Part shown: positions 8,177 through 14,110 of the stretch, in pieces | How positions within the stretch are numbered: the first letter of the stretch is position 1 | Layout: each line of letters starts with the position of its first letter | Assembly: GCA_021819985.1 (NCBI GenBank) | Contig: JAKAEG010000013.1 | Span: 1-19,793 of the forward strand | Direction: 5' to 3' | Source: Nitrospirota bacterium | Lineage (GTDB): Bacteria > Nitrospirota > Thermodesulfovibrionia > Thermodesulfovibrionales > JdFR-88 | Length of the DNA stretch: 19,793 bases | The notes under the pieces: generated by a model | Databases searched by the model: none | Told to the model about the DNA's origin: nothing | Seen by the model: only the letters and a program-made list of their open reading frames with translations | Position numbers and translations under genes: made by a program

Positions 8177-8246
8177 AGCATCCCCGGGGAGGGGAAAGCA
8201 AATTGGCCCGTTGCTCCAGGCGCCTATTTAGACGGGCTTTGATGCT
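8177..8246. repeat. Nested inverted repeats, candidate structured leader RNA
   Basis: The outer arms AGCATC (8177-8182) and GATGCT (8241-8246) enclose the inner arms GCCCGT (8206-8211) and ACGGGC (8232-8237). Those in turn enclose the palindrome AGGCGCCT (8218-8225). The region is much more GC-rich than its surroundings. It would lie in the leader of the barrel gene if the promoter at 8311-8338 is used. It has no T tract, so it is not a terminator, and it does not match a riboswitch family I know. Confidence 0.35.
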
Positions 8247-8310
8247 GAGACGTGCCACCGGCCGTGATCGCAAATTTGATGATTTTGGAAAAATACAGGT
8301 TTGTGTAATC

Positions 8311-8338
8311 AGTATATCAGAAATTTCGATAGCCGCAA
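8311..8338 (-). promoter_or_regulatory. Extended -10 promoter for the beta-barrel gene
   Basis: On the minus strand the extended -10 TGA-TATACT (8319-8311) lies 16 bp after a weak -35 TTGCGG (8338-8333). Transcription would start near 8304 and give a leader of about 265 nt before the TTG at 8039. Confidence 0.35.
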
Positions 8339-8488
8339 TAGATTCCCTCTATGAACCAGGTTTCATGTAACAAATATAGCTATTGTGAGTGTCATTACAT
8401 CTTTTAGAAACCTCTTTGTTATTTAATTACTGTGCTGGTTTGTAGTTGATTCCCCAGCGAATTATCAATGAGTAAAAGCGAGGTTCAT

Positions 8489-9205
8489 ATGAGAAAATCA
8501 GGTTCCTGGAAGAGGGCTGCGGCCCTGATCGTTTTATCCACGCTATTGCTTTTCATTGTCAGCGCCTGCGGAAGCGGCAATGGCCCAGGGGCGGGTTCGG
8601 GCATAAATGCCGGAGCAATTATGAAATCGACGGCAAGCAACGCGGCCACGCTTACCTGGACAGCCCCGGCGACAAATACGGATGGCACTGCCCTGACGGA
8701 CCTGGCCGGCTACAATGTTTATTACGGGACCTCGGCAGGCAATTATACCAATAAGATCAATGCGGGTAACGTAACCACTTACACGGTTTCCAACCTGGCT
8801 GCGGGCACATACTACTTTGCGGTTACCGCATATAGCAGCACCGGTCAGGAAAGCGCCTATTCGAATATGGGCTCAAAAACGATCAGATCTACCACTCCTC
8901 CTCCGCAGACGGCTGGCATTGCGGTCACATCTCCCGCCAGCGGCGCTGTATGGTATCCGGGATCCACTTACAAAATATCCTGGACATATTCGGGCAATGT
9001 GGGCTCTGCTGTATATATAATGCTCCTGCGCAATGGTTCCTTATATTCGGGTATTAGGTACAACGTCCCGATCGGGACCAATGGAGCGGGATCACATAGC
9101 TGGAAAATACCGCGTAATTTGCCCTCCGGGTCAAATTACGCCATAGGAATCAGGACTCTAAACTGTAATTATTACGGTGCCAGCGGTACTTTCACTATTC
9201 AATAA
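8489..9205 (+). CDS. Lipoprotein with FN3 and Kre9/KNH-like Ig domains
   Basis: This is a surface or periplasmic lipoprotein of 238 residues. The signal MRKSGSWKRAAALIVLSTLL ends in the lipobox V-S-A-C with Cys at residue 27. A Gly/Ser-rich linker follows, then a fibronectin type III domain at about 50-132 (LTWTAPATNTDGT, LAGYNVYYG, YYFAVTAYSSTGQES). A C-terminal domain at about 140-236 resembles the Kre9/KNH Ser-Thr-rich Ig-like family (ITSPASGAVWYPGSTY-like start, ISWTYSGNVG, SGSNYAIGI). Such domains bind carbohydrate or protein, and given the EPS neighbours a cell-surface role is plausible. I prefer ATG 8489 (GAGG 5 bases upstream) over ATG 8468, which has no Shine-Dalgarno and would lengthen the signal peptide. 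The FN3 part is duplicated in the next gene. Confidence 0.85.
   Translation: MRKSGSWKRAAALIVLSTLLLFIVSACGSGNGPGAGSGINAGAIMKSTASNAATLTWTAPATNTDGTALTDLAGYNVYYGTSAGNYTNKINAGNVTTYTVSNLAAGTYYFAVTAYSSTGQESAYSNMGSKTIRSTTPPPQTAGIAVTSPASGAVWYPGSTYKISWTYSGNVGSAVYIMLLRNGSLYSGIRYNVPIGTNGAGSHSWKIPRNLPSGSNYAIGIRTLNCNYYGASGTFTIQ
8654..8883 (+). repeat. FN3-coding direct repeat, copy 1
   Basis: These 230 bp align without gaps to 9553-9782. By eye I count about 28 mismatches, roughly 88 percent identity, mostly at third codon positions. This marks a tandem gene duplication. Confidence 0.85.
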
Positions 9206-9211
9206 TCGAAA

Positions 9212-9247
9212 ATAGAGAGCAGGCAATTGAATTTGCCTGCCCTCTAT
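9212..9247 (+). terminator. Strong hairpin after the first lipoprotein gene
   Basis: A 15-bp stem with one A/C mismatch (arms 9212-9226 and 9233-9247, loop TTGAAT) begins 7 bp after the TAA at 9205. The core is GCAGGCAA/TTGCCTGC. It is followed by ATAATC rather than a T tract, so it may be a weak terminator or an mRNA-stabilising structure between the two paralogues. Confidence 0.55.
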
Positions 9248-9342
9248 ATAATCACGGCAACAATTTCGCATTCATAATTGTTATGCGTGAAATGGCGGAT
9301 GTAGAGATCAAGATGCCGTTTCATCGCCGGAAGGAGTTCCGA

Positions 9343-9789
9343 TTGGGGAATTCAGGTTTATGGAAGAAGGGTATTGTCCTTGCTTTTTTTTCAGTGTTGC
9401 TATTTTCATGCGGAGGCACGGGGTCGCCTTCAACCTCAGCTTCTACAGCGCCAGGCATAAGTTCAACCGCCCCGTCATCAGCTACAAATACAGCTCTCCC
9501 GCCATCTGTTATTAATTCAGTTTCGCCAGCGCCAGTCACGTCTGCGAAGCTCACCTGGACTGCCCCGGCAACCAATACGGACGGCACCCCGCTGACGGAC
9601 CTGGCAGGTTACAATGTTTATTACGGGGCCTCTGCAGGCAATTTCACCACCAAGATCAATGTGGGTAACGTAACCACTGTCACGGTTTCCAACCTGGCAG
9701 CGGGTACATACTATTTTGCGGTAACTGCATATAGCAGCGCCGGGCAGGAAAGCGGCTATTCGAACGTGGGCTCAAAAACGATACTATAA
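9343..9789 (+). CDS. FN3-domain lipoprotein, short paralogue
   Basis: This lipoprotein has a single fibronectin type III domain at its C-terminus (LTWTAPATNTDGT, LAGYNVYYG, YYFAVTAYSSAGQES). It ends eleven residues after that last motif, at SKTIL, so the Kre9/KNH-like domain of the upstream paralogue is missing. I choose TTG 9343 because AAGGAG lies 6 bases upstream. The resulting 148-residue protein starts MGNSGLWKKGIVLAFFSVLL with lipobox L-F-S-C (Cys 23), closely matching the upstream signal peptide. A longer frame from ATG 9283 gives 168 residues but an over-long charged n-region and no Shine-Dalgarno. A Ser/Thr/Pro/Ala-rich linker (about 25-60) joins lipid anchor and domain. It converges on the MgtA-type pseudogene 6 bp later. 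Confidence 0.8.
   Translation: MGNSGLWKKGIVLAFFSVLLFSCGGTGSPSTSASTAPGISSTAPSSATNTALPPSVINSVSPAPVTSAKLTWTAPATNTDGTPLTDLAGYNVYYGASAGNFTTKINVGNVTTVTVSNLAAGTYYFAVTAYSSAGQESGYSNVGSKTIL
9553..9782 (+). repeat. FN3-coding direct repeat, copy 2
   Basis: This copy aligns gaplessly with 8654-8883 (see copy 1). The similarity stops at the end of the FN3 domain, and sequence beyond is unrelated. Confidence 0.85.
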
Positions 9790-10373
9790 AGCTGTTCAAG
9801 ATATAATGCGTTTCTGAAGGAAAGGTATTTTGTTTGTCCTGAAAACGTGTATTATGAACGTCTGGGTGAAGACGGATTCAACAAACCATCCGGTCTGAAA
9901 GAGCGCGGGTTTTTCCATGTATGAAATACATAGAGCATAATGAAAAAAGTCGCATAATCAAAGATGGAGCTTATCAGCTTTTTTTTTGCTCCGCCCCTGA
10001 GGACCGTGGCAGTCATTCTGACCATGGCCTTCAGCTTCTCGGCGGACCTGTCCGAACGCGCCTCCTGGACAAATCTTAAAGAGACGCCGGGTGCAACAAA
10101 AAAAAATTACACCGGTTGCCCGTATGTCGCCGGTGAAGTAAGAGACGAGCCCGAGGACCGTAAGGAGCACCACCAGATGAGCCCATTAAATAGAGCGGAT
10201 TCATTCTCGTGCTTACGCTCTGCGGCATGAAGGGGCAGCCCGGATTTTTTTACCCTGATGCTGATTTTCACCTACCCCAGATCATTTGTACGGGCCTTGG
10301 GATCAGGCCTGGCTGGACAAAAAATGCCTTGCTGCACGAAATGAGAGCTAATTTGAAGAAAATAAAAAAACCC
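9790..10373. other. 584-bp stretch between genes, mostly pseudogene
   Basis: The left 450 bp are the MgtA-type remnant described separately. For 10245-10373 I see no recognisable coding similarity, repeat or RNA. A T7 tract on the minus strand directly follows the stop of the repeat-protein gene (10367-10373), with no clear stem before it. Confidence 0.5.
9796..10244 (-). pseudogene. Internally deleted MgtA/MgtB-type P-type ATPase
   Basis: Minus-strand frames spell both ends of a magnesium-transport type P-ATPase without its middle. Near 10180-10100 one frame reads HLVVLLTVLGLVSYFTGDIR and ATGVI. After a shift at a T-rich run, another frame reads LRFVQEARSDRSAEKLKAM and TATVLRGG, as in MgtA M2 and the start of the actuator domain. 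This joins directly to SSIFDYATFFIMLYVFH and then, after another shift, LFQTGWFVESVFTQT and HVFRTNKIPFLQKRIIS, the family's C-terminus, with the stop at 9798-9796. About 600 residues, including the phosphorylation site, are missing, so it cannot be functional. The bounds on the right are uncertain; a degenerate GLxxxAAER-like piece lies near 10244. Confidence 0.8.
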
Positions 10374-10985
10374 CTATCGTTCGTCCTTTGGTGTTTCCGG
10401 CAATGCGGCCCCGAGCACTTCCTTCACTCCGCCCACTATGCCCACAAGCATCTCTTTCATTGCCGTTACAGCCGTGTTGCTGATAGCTGATGCGGCCGAT
10501 ACGGCTCCGCCAATTGAAATTTTGGCAAGTTCTTCTGCATTTACGCCGATCTCTTTAGCGGCCTCTATTACACCGTCTACCGCTCTTCTTCCGACGATGG
10601 CTGTATCTGAGCCGATATCGGACGCGCCCTTTACGGCCCCATGCGCCAACTGGCTGGCGGCGGTTATTATATCTCCGCCGGCATCGTTGACACCCATTAT
10701 GATGCCCTTGGCTATATTTTTTGTACTGAACGTAAGCCCTGTTCCGACTTCCTCTGTGGCTGCTATTGCGCCTTTCATTATATCGGAAGTAACCACAAGT
10801 GTTTCCTTTGCCTCAGCTCCCGTGACTTTCAATGCGTCAGATACGGCATTTCTCACGAGAGAAGCAATTTCAGACTCTATCTCGTTTATGCCTTTAAGAC
10901 TCGTTACGATCCCTTTCTTCACCCTGGTCCCGGCGCTGCCCAGATCAACTGCCGCGCCACTGTTTTCTGCATGTTCGTCAGCCAT
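10374..10985 (-). CDS. 22-residue helical-repeat protein, function unknown
   Basis: I do not recognise this 203-residue protein family. From residue 71 it is built of 22-residue units starting at 71, 93, 115, 137, 159 and 181. The shared core is x-G-[AI]-[IV]-x-[GA]-[AV]-x-[DE]-[IVA]-G (KGAIAATEEVG, KGIIMGVNDAG, HGAVKGASDIG, DGVIEAAKEIG). Looser copies begin at 24 and 45. It has no signal peptide or strong membrane segment. The pattern suggests long amphipathic helices like those of lipid-surface binding proteins, or a helical assembly. ATG 10985 has a perfect AGGAGG 6 bases upstream. A paralogue with a near-identical C-terminus (TAVTAMK..LVG.VGGVKEVLGAALP) precedes the P-type ATPase gene at the right edge, so a shared role with that locus is likely. 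Confidence 0.85.
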   Translation of the reverse strand: MADEHAENSGAAVDLGSAGTRVKKGIVTSLKGINEIESEIASLVRNAVSDALKVTGAEAKETLVVTSDIMKGAIAATEEVGTGLTFSTKNIAKGIIMGVNDAGGDIITAASQLAHGAVKGASDIGSDTAIVGRRAVDGVIEAAKEIGVNAEELAKISIGGAVSAASAISNTAVTAMKEMLVGIVGGVKEVLGAALPETPKDER

Positions 10986-11002
10986 TTAAAGCCTCCTATC
11001 GT

Positions 11003-11048
11003 ATTGGCGAAGATAGTTTTATTTCCAAATTAAAAAATCTTCGCCAAT
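11003..11048. repeat. Perfect 12-bp inverted repeat in leader of the repeat-protein gene
   Basis: ATTGGCGAAGAT (11003-11014) and ATCTTCGCCAAT (11037-11048) are perfectly complementary around a 22-bp spacer. The left arm ends about 8 bases before the AGGAGG of the minus-strand gene starting at 10985. In the mRNA this would form a stable hairpin just upstream of the ribosome-binding site. It could equally be an operator. Confidence 0.55.
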
Positions 11049-11124
11049 TTCCAAATACATTTCTTATATTTTCACACACATTCGTGTGAATTTATCTTCA
11101 ATTTTCATTCTTTACCTATAAGAA

Positions 11125-11307
11125 CGCGTTTATAAGGGAAATAAAAAAGCTGCGGCTGGACGCCTCTATCATTTTCACAACGGGTTGCATGAATGAGGAA
11201 ATGAAGAGAGAGATCGAATCTCTGCCTGCTCTGTATTTGCTGAAACCCTTTGACTCGAAGGAGTTGAGATCGGCCCTGGATCTGGCCTGCCACAGGCTAA
11301 AAAAATA
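11125..11307 (+). pseudogene. 3' remnant of a response-regulator receiver domain
   Basis: The plus frame ending at TAA 11307 reads FIREIKKLRLDASIIFTTG, then MKREIESLPALYLLKPFDSK and ELRSALDLACHRLKK. This is the second half of a CheY-like receiver domain, with the conserved Thr after the fourth strand (IIFTTG) and the conserved Lys of LLKPF. The first half with the phospho-acceptor Asp is missing. A TGA lies in frame a few codons upstream and no start codon precedes the homology. It is a truncated remnant, probably of a hybrid kinase or response regulator. Confidence 0.7.
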
Positions 11308-11337
11308 ATTTGAAATTATAATATCCGTTTTTTTCTT

Positions 11338-12903
11338 TCAATTAACGGGCTGCCCGGTATCCATGTCAAGAAAGAGATGCCGCTCCGGATTGCCATAGGT
11401 AAAATCAAACATATTATCGAGACTGCCTGCGCGCTCGTCATAGGAGCCGTTGCCGATCCGGCCAAGTCTCCAGTTGTCCTCTATAAAGCGAATAATGGAT
11501 GTTTGATCAGTAAGGCTGTGATCTACAAAATTCACCTTTGAAAAAGGAGAGCTCACAATCAGGGGCAGACGCGGGCCGTAGCCGCACCGGCCCGGATAGG
11601 AACCATAAGGCAGAGTACCACATTGCCCAACCCCGGTCAGCATATCGGACGTACCGGCCGATTGGTTAATAATGGGCGGCATTACATGGTCATATGATCC
11701 GTCCGAGTCGTCATAGGATATTATTATTGCCATATTTTTCCAGAAAGGCGTTTTTTGCAACCTGTTAATGGCCTGGACCAGGAATGCCTGTTCGGTAAGC
11801 GGGTCCGAGTACCCTGGATGGCCGTCCTGGTATCCTGGGGCTTTCAAAAAGCTAACCTCCGGCAGGTTCCCGGCCGCAATTGCGTCCCAGAAGTCGGAGA
11901 GGTCGTATTGATGATTGGCCCGGTCAGAATGGCCCACCATGCTGGATGCAGTTGGACGCAAATGGTGCGGGTTCGCGGTAGACTCATAATATTGGAACGG
12001 CTCATGATGGGGTATATAGTCCATCTGCCGTTTCCCATTGCTTACTGTGTGGCTGGCGCCGCAGACGGCATTTTTTCCGCTGGCAATCCGTTCTGTTGGC
12101 TTAAAACCTCCTTCGAACCATCCCCACGTTATCCCATTTTTGTTAAGCAGGTCCCCGATATTCTTCCCGGACATCGCGATCACCGGATTTTTCGAGCAGT
12201 CATCATAAGCGGGATCGATATCACTTAGAACAGTGCCGCCGGCCACCTTGATTTCCCCTTTAAAAACGAGAGCCACCGGGCTTGCGCCATGGGTCTGTCC
12301 GGAAACCAGATTGAGCGCTCCCGGGGTGGACGGACCGAAGGTGGTGCCGAATGAATTGTCACTCATCGCAAAGTGCTGGGCGTAATTCCAGAGCGCCGTC
12401 ACAGTGTTGCCATCGAAATACCCCATTACCTGCTTCGGATCACACCCATTTTGCTTATTCCCCGTGAACTCCACGAATTTATCCAGCAAGCCGTTGTGAT
12501 ATGCCATCTGCTCTGCCTTGTACTCGTGATCCTGGCTGCAGGTAACCGCCTTCAAACGGCTCATGCGCCACGGATTCATTGCATTGTGGTTCCTGGAAAG
12601 CAGATCTTCATTAAGGCCATTTACAGAAGGGGTACCTTTAACTGGCAGAAACAATGGTTCCCCTGGTAAATTGAGAGCATTTGGATAGGTCGCAAAATAA
12701 TGGTCAAAAGATATGTTCTCCTGAAATATTACAATAACGTGTTTTACAGGCGTAGTGGTTAAAGAGGCCGCCGGAGCGTCATGCACCTCCAGACATGAAA
12801 TCAAAAATACAAAAAAAATAAAAAAACCATCAATTGTGTTTTTTTTATCATTTCCGTTTATCCCTCCTCGGTAAAATAATAGCCTACGCCTCTTTTTGTG
12901 CAA
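11338..12903 (-). CDS. Phospholipase C / acid phosphatase family phosphoesterase
   Basis: This is a secreted enzyme of the phosphoesterase family (PF04185-type: phospholipase C, AcpA) that hydrolyses phosphate esters, with metal-binding motifs of the alkaline-phosphatase superfamily. Visible motifs are VIVIFQENISFDHYF near residue 58, FGPSTPGALNLVSGQTHG, and DSDGSYDHVMPP near 400. The mature part is complete to the C-terminus. The N-terminus is odd: the only upstream in-frame start is a TTG at 12903, inside the response-regulator gene and without a Shine-Dalgarno. A well-placed ATG at 12851, 7 bp after that gene's stop and behind GGAGGG, is one base out of frame. One extra A in the A8 run would give a normal signal peptide, MIKKNTIDGFFIFFVFLI. 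The third gene of the SMR-PhoB-like unit, it fits phosphate scavenging. Confidence 0.85.
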   Translation of the reverse strand: MHKKRRRLLFYRGGINGNDKKNTIDGFFIFFVFLISCLEVHDAPAASLTTTPVKHVIVIFQENISFDHYFATYPNALNLPGEPLFLPVKGTPSVNGLNEDLLSRNHNAMNPWRMSRLKAVTCSQDHEYKAEQMAYHNGLLDKFVEFTGNKQNGCDPKQVMGYFDGNTVTALWNYAQHFAMSDNSFGTTFGPSTPGALNLVSGQTHGASPVALVFKGEIKVAGGTVLSDIDPAYDDCSKNPVIAMSGKNIGDLLNKNGITWGWFEGGFKPTERIASGKNAVCGASHTVSNGKRQMDYIPHHEPFQYYESTANPHHLRPTASSMVGHSDRANHQYDLSDFWDAIAAGNLPEVSFLKAPGYQDGHPGYSDPLTEQAFLVQAINRLQKTPFWKNMAIIISYDDSDGSYDHVMPPIINQSAGTSDMLTGVGQCGTLPYGSYPGRCGYGPRLPLIVSSPFSKVNFVDHSLTDQTSIIRFIEDNWRLGRIGNGSYDERAGSLDNMFDFTYGNPERHLFLDMDTGQPVN

Positions 12904-13565
12904 ATGAATTTAGGATCGGAGGGGTTTTCTTCTATCTTTTCCCTTATCCTCCGTATGTGCACGTCAACCGTACGCGGCTCTATATATGCCCCTCCCCCCC
13001 ATACGGCGTCAAGGAGGAAATCGCGTTTAATGATCTTGCCGGGCCGTTTGGCGAGATATGCAAGGAGCATGAATTCCATGTTGCTAAGGTCAATGGGTAT
13101 TCCCTCCCTGGTAACAAGATATTTTCCCATATCTATGACCAGGGGCCCCTTTTTTATCAGTCCTTCTTCCGCATGCTTTTCAGGTTTTTTAGCTGCATAG
13201 CATCTTAAGACGGCCTTGACCCTTGCTACAAGCTCCCTTGGGCTGAAAGGTTTTGTTACATAATCGTCTGCAAGCTCCAGCCCTGTCAATTTATCGGTTT
13301 CTTCCGACCGGGCAGAGACAATTATCAAAGGAACATCAGAAAATGCGGGGTCCGATTTAAGCATCTTGCATATTTCAATCCCGTCGATGCCCGGAAGCAT
13401 GAGATCAAGCAATATGAGACCGTACTTCTTAATGCGTATTTTTTGTAAAGCTTCTGTCCCGCTGCACGCAACATCCGCCTGGAAACCATTTTTTTCCAGA
13501 TTATATTTTATCAGCTCACGAATATCTGATTCGTCTTCCACTATCAGTATTTTTTTATTATTCAT
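12858..13565 (-). CDS. PhoB-like response regulator (OmpR family)
   Basis: This 235-residue two-component regulator has a receiver domain (1-120) with acidic pocket E10-D11, phospho-acceptor D54 (ILLDLMLPG), S84 and K105 (TKPFSP). A winged-helix DNA-binding domain (about 135-232) carries TVDVHIRRIREKIE and TKRGVGYYF. FSPRELVARVKAVLR and RTVDVHIRR are strongly PhoB-like. No histidine kinase gene is in the window. One residue of the canonical GLELGADDY is missing (GLELADDY), a one-codon loss in helix 4 of the receiver. ATG 13565 follows the SMR gene stop by 9 bp with no obvious Shine-Dalgarno, so coupled translation is likely. The phosphoesterase follows directly. Confidence 0.92.
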   Translation of the reverse strand: MNNKKILIVEDESDIRELIKYNLEKNGFQADVACSGTEALQKIRIKKYGLILLDLMLPGIDGIEICKMLKSDPAFSDVPLIIVSARSEETDKLTGLELADDYVTKPFSPRELVARVKAVLRCYAAKKPEKHAEEGLIKKGPLVIDMGKYLVTREGIPIDLSNMEFMLLAYLAKRPGKIIKRDFLLDAVWGGGAYIEPRTVDVHIRRIREKIEENPSDPKFICTKRGVGYYFTEEG

Positions 13566-13574
13566 AAAAAATAT

Positions 13575-13898
13575 TCAAGACTTCGGAAAGTAGATATGGA
13601 GCCCGATCACTCCGCACAGAATAAGGGCGATGAAAAACAGACGCTCAACCTGGAAAGTCTGGCGCTCAACCACCACCCCGATTATATTGCAGCCTATAAC
13701 GGCTATACCCGTCCATATACTGTAAGCAATGCCGATGGGGATCGTCTTTAAAGATTGGGACAGAAAAAAAGAAACCCCCAGTCCGCACAGGGCATAAGGT
13801 ATCAGCGGCAAAAACCGGGTAAAACCTTCCGTGGACTTGAGGCTGTATATCCACCCGACCTCCAAAAAACCTGCAAAAACTATAAAGAGCCATTTCAT
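13575..13898 (-). CDS. Small multidrug resistance (SMR) transporter, SugE/Gdx-like
   Basis: This 107-residue protein has four hydrophobic helices and the SMR signature. The essential membrane Glu is in the first helix (GFLEVGW, E13), and IPIGIAYSIWTGIAVIG lies in helix 3. The start MKWLFIVFAGFLEVGWIYSLKST and GFTR-FLP resemble the SugE/Gdx branch, whose known members export guanidinium and small quaternary ammonium compounds by proton antiport as dimers. Substrate assignment is uncertain. I found no guanidine riboswitch upstream. ATG 13898 has no clear Shine-Dalgarno. It is the first gene of a three-gene minus-strand unit with the response regulator and phosphoesterase. Confidence 0.9.
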   Translation of the reverse strand: MKWLFIVFAGFLEVGWIYSLKSTEGFTRFLPLIPYALCGLGVSFFLSQSLKTIPIGIAYSIWTGIAVIGCNIIGVVVERQTFQVERLFFIALILCGVIGLHIYFPKS

Positions 13899-14048
13899 GG
13901 TTTTTTTATTTTAGCGGTCCACCGCGACTTTTCTGTTGTGCATGAAACCATTGTAAAGTACAAAGATTACAAAATCATTAAGGGGATATTTTTTTTATGT
14001 GACATTTTCAAGAGACAGGTCCGAGGTAAAGTAATGAAAATTCAAGCC

Positions 14049-14104
14049 CTGTAATATTAATGTAACATTTGGTTAAAAGGCCTGTAATTTTCAGATGTTT
14101 TAAT
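14049..14104 (+). promoter_or_regulatory. Pho-box-like heptad array and -10 element
   Basis: Heptads CTGTAAT (14049-14055), ATGTAAC (14060-14066) and CTGTAAT (14082-14088) lie on an exact 11-bp register, with a degenerate fourth (GGTTAAA, 14071-14077). This is the 7-4-7 layout of PhoB boxes (CTGTCAT-N4-CTGTCAC). TTTAAT (14099-14104) follows the last heptad after 10 bp, as in Pho promoters. Transcription would begin about at the ATG at 14111. A PhoB-like regulator is encoded nearby. Confidence 0.45.
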
Positions 14105-14110
14105 AGAAGT

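Larger units (their letters stand above)
8040..8488. other. 449-bp divergent intergenic region with structured elements
   Basis: This region separates the minus-strand barrel gene from the plus-strand lipoprotein gene. It holds a predicted minus-strand promoter (8311-8338), a nested inverted-repeat structure (8177-8246) and an imperfect palindrome ATGAACC-AGG-TTTCAT (8351-8366) that could be an operator. I could not identify a convincing plus-strand promoter. No gene or gene remnant is recognised. Confidence 0.45.
10986..11337. other. 352-bp intergenic region with inverted repeats and a receiver remnant
   Basis: It contains the 12-bp inverted repeat upstream of the repeat-protein gene (11003-11048) and a 7-bp hairpin TTCACAC/GTGTGAA (11071-11090). 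It also contains two copies of ATTTCCAAAT (11021-11030, 11047-11056) and the receiver-domain remnant (11125-11307). No complete gene is present. Confidence 0.55.

Noticed and set aside
8243..8261. Sigma-54 promoter (TGGCACG...GC) on the minus strand
   Set aside because: The -24 block is perfect but the GG-to-GC spacing is one base short of the strict 10, and the -12 element is poor.
8177..8280. Possible c-di-GMP-I (GEMM) riboswitch on the minus strand
   Set aside because: A CAAAGCC...CTAAA-like half is present, but the conserved 5' half and the tetraloop/receptor are missing, so the match is superficial.
9964..10230. 88-codon plus-strand frame
   Set aside because: It overlaps the MgtA-type remnant antisense and has no Shine-Dalgarno or recognisable similarity.
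10438..10989. 183-codon plus-strand frame opposite the repeat protein
   Set aside because: Antisense shadow of a repetitive, Ala/Gly-rich gene that has an ideal Shine-Dalgarno. The frame has none.
11285..11305. GCCTG-CCA-CAGGC stem followed by A7
   Set aside because: The stem lies in the coding part of the receiver remnant and a T tract is absent on the plus strand. On the minus strand the T run precedes the stem.
13899..13990. Guanidine riboswitch upstream of the SugE/Gdx-like gene
   Set aside because: Only a small hairpin GCGGT-GG-ACCGC is present. No ACGR-loop pairs or class I/III conserved bases are visible.
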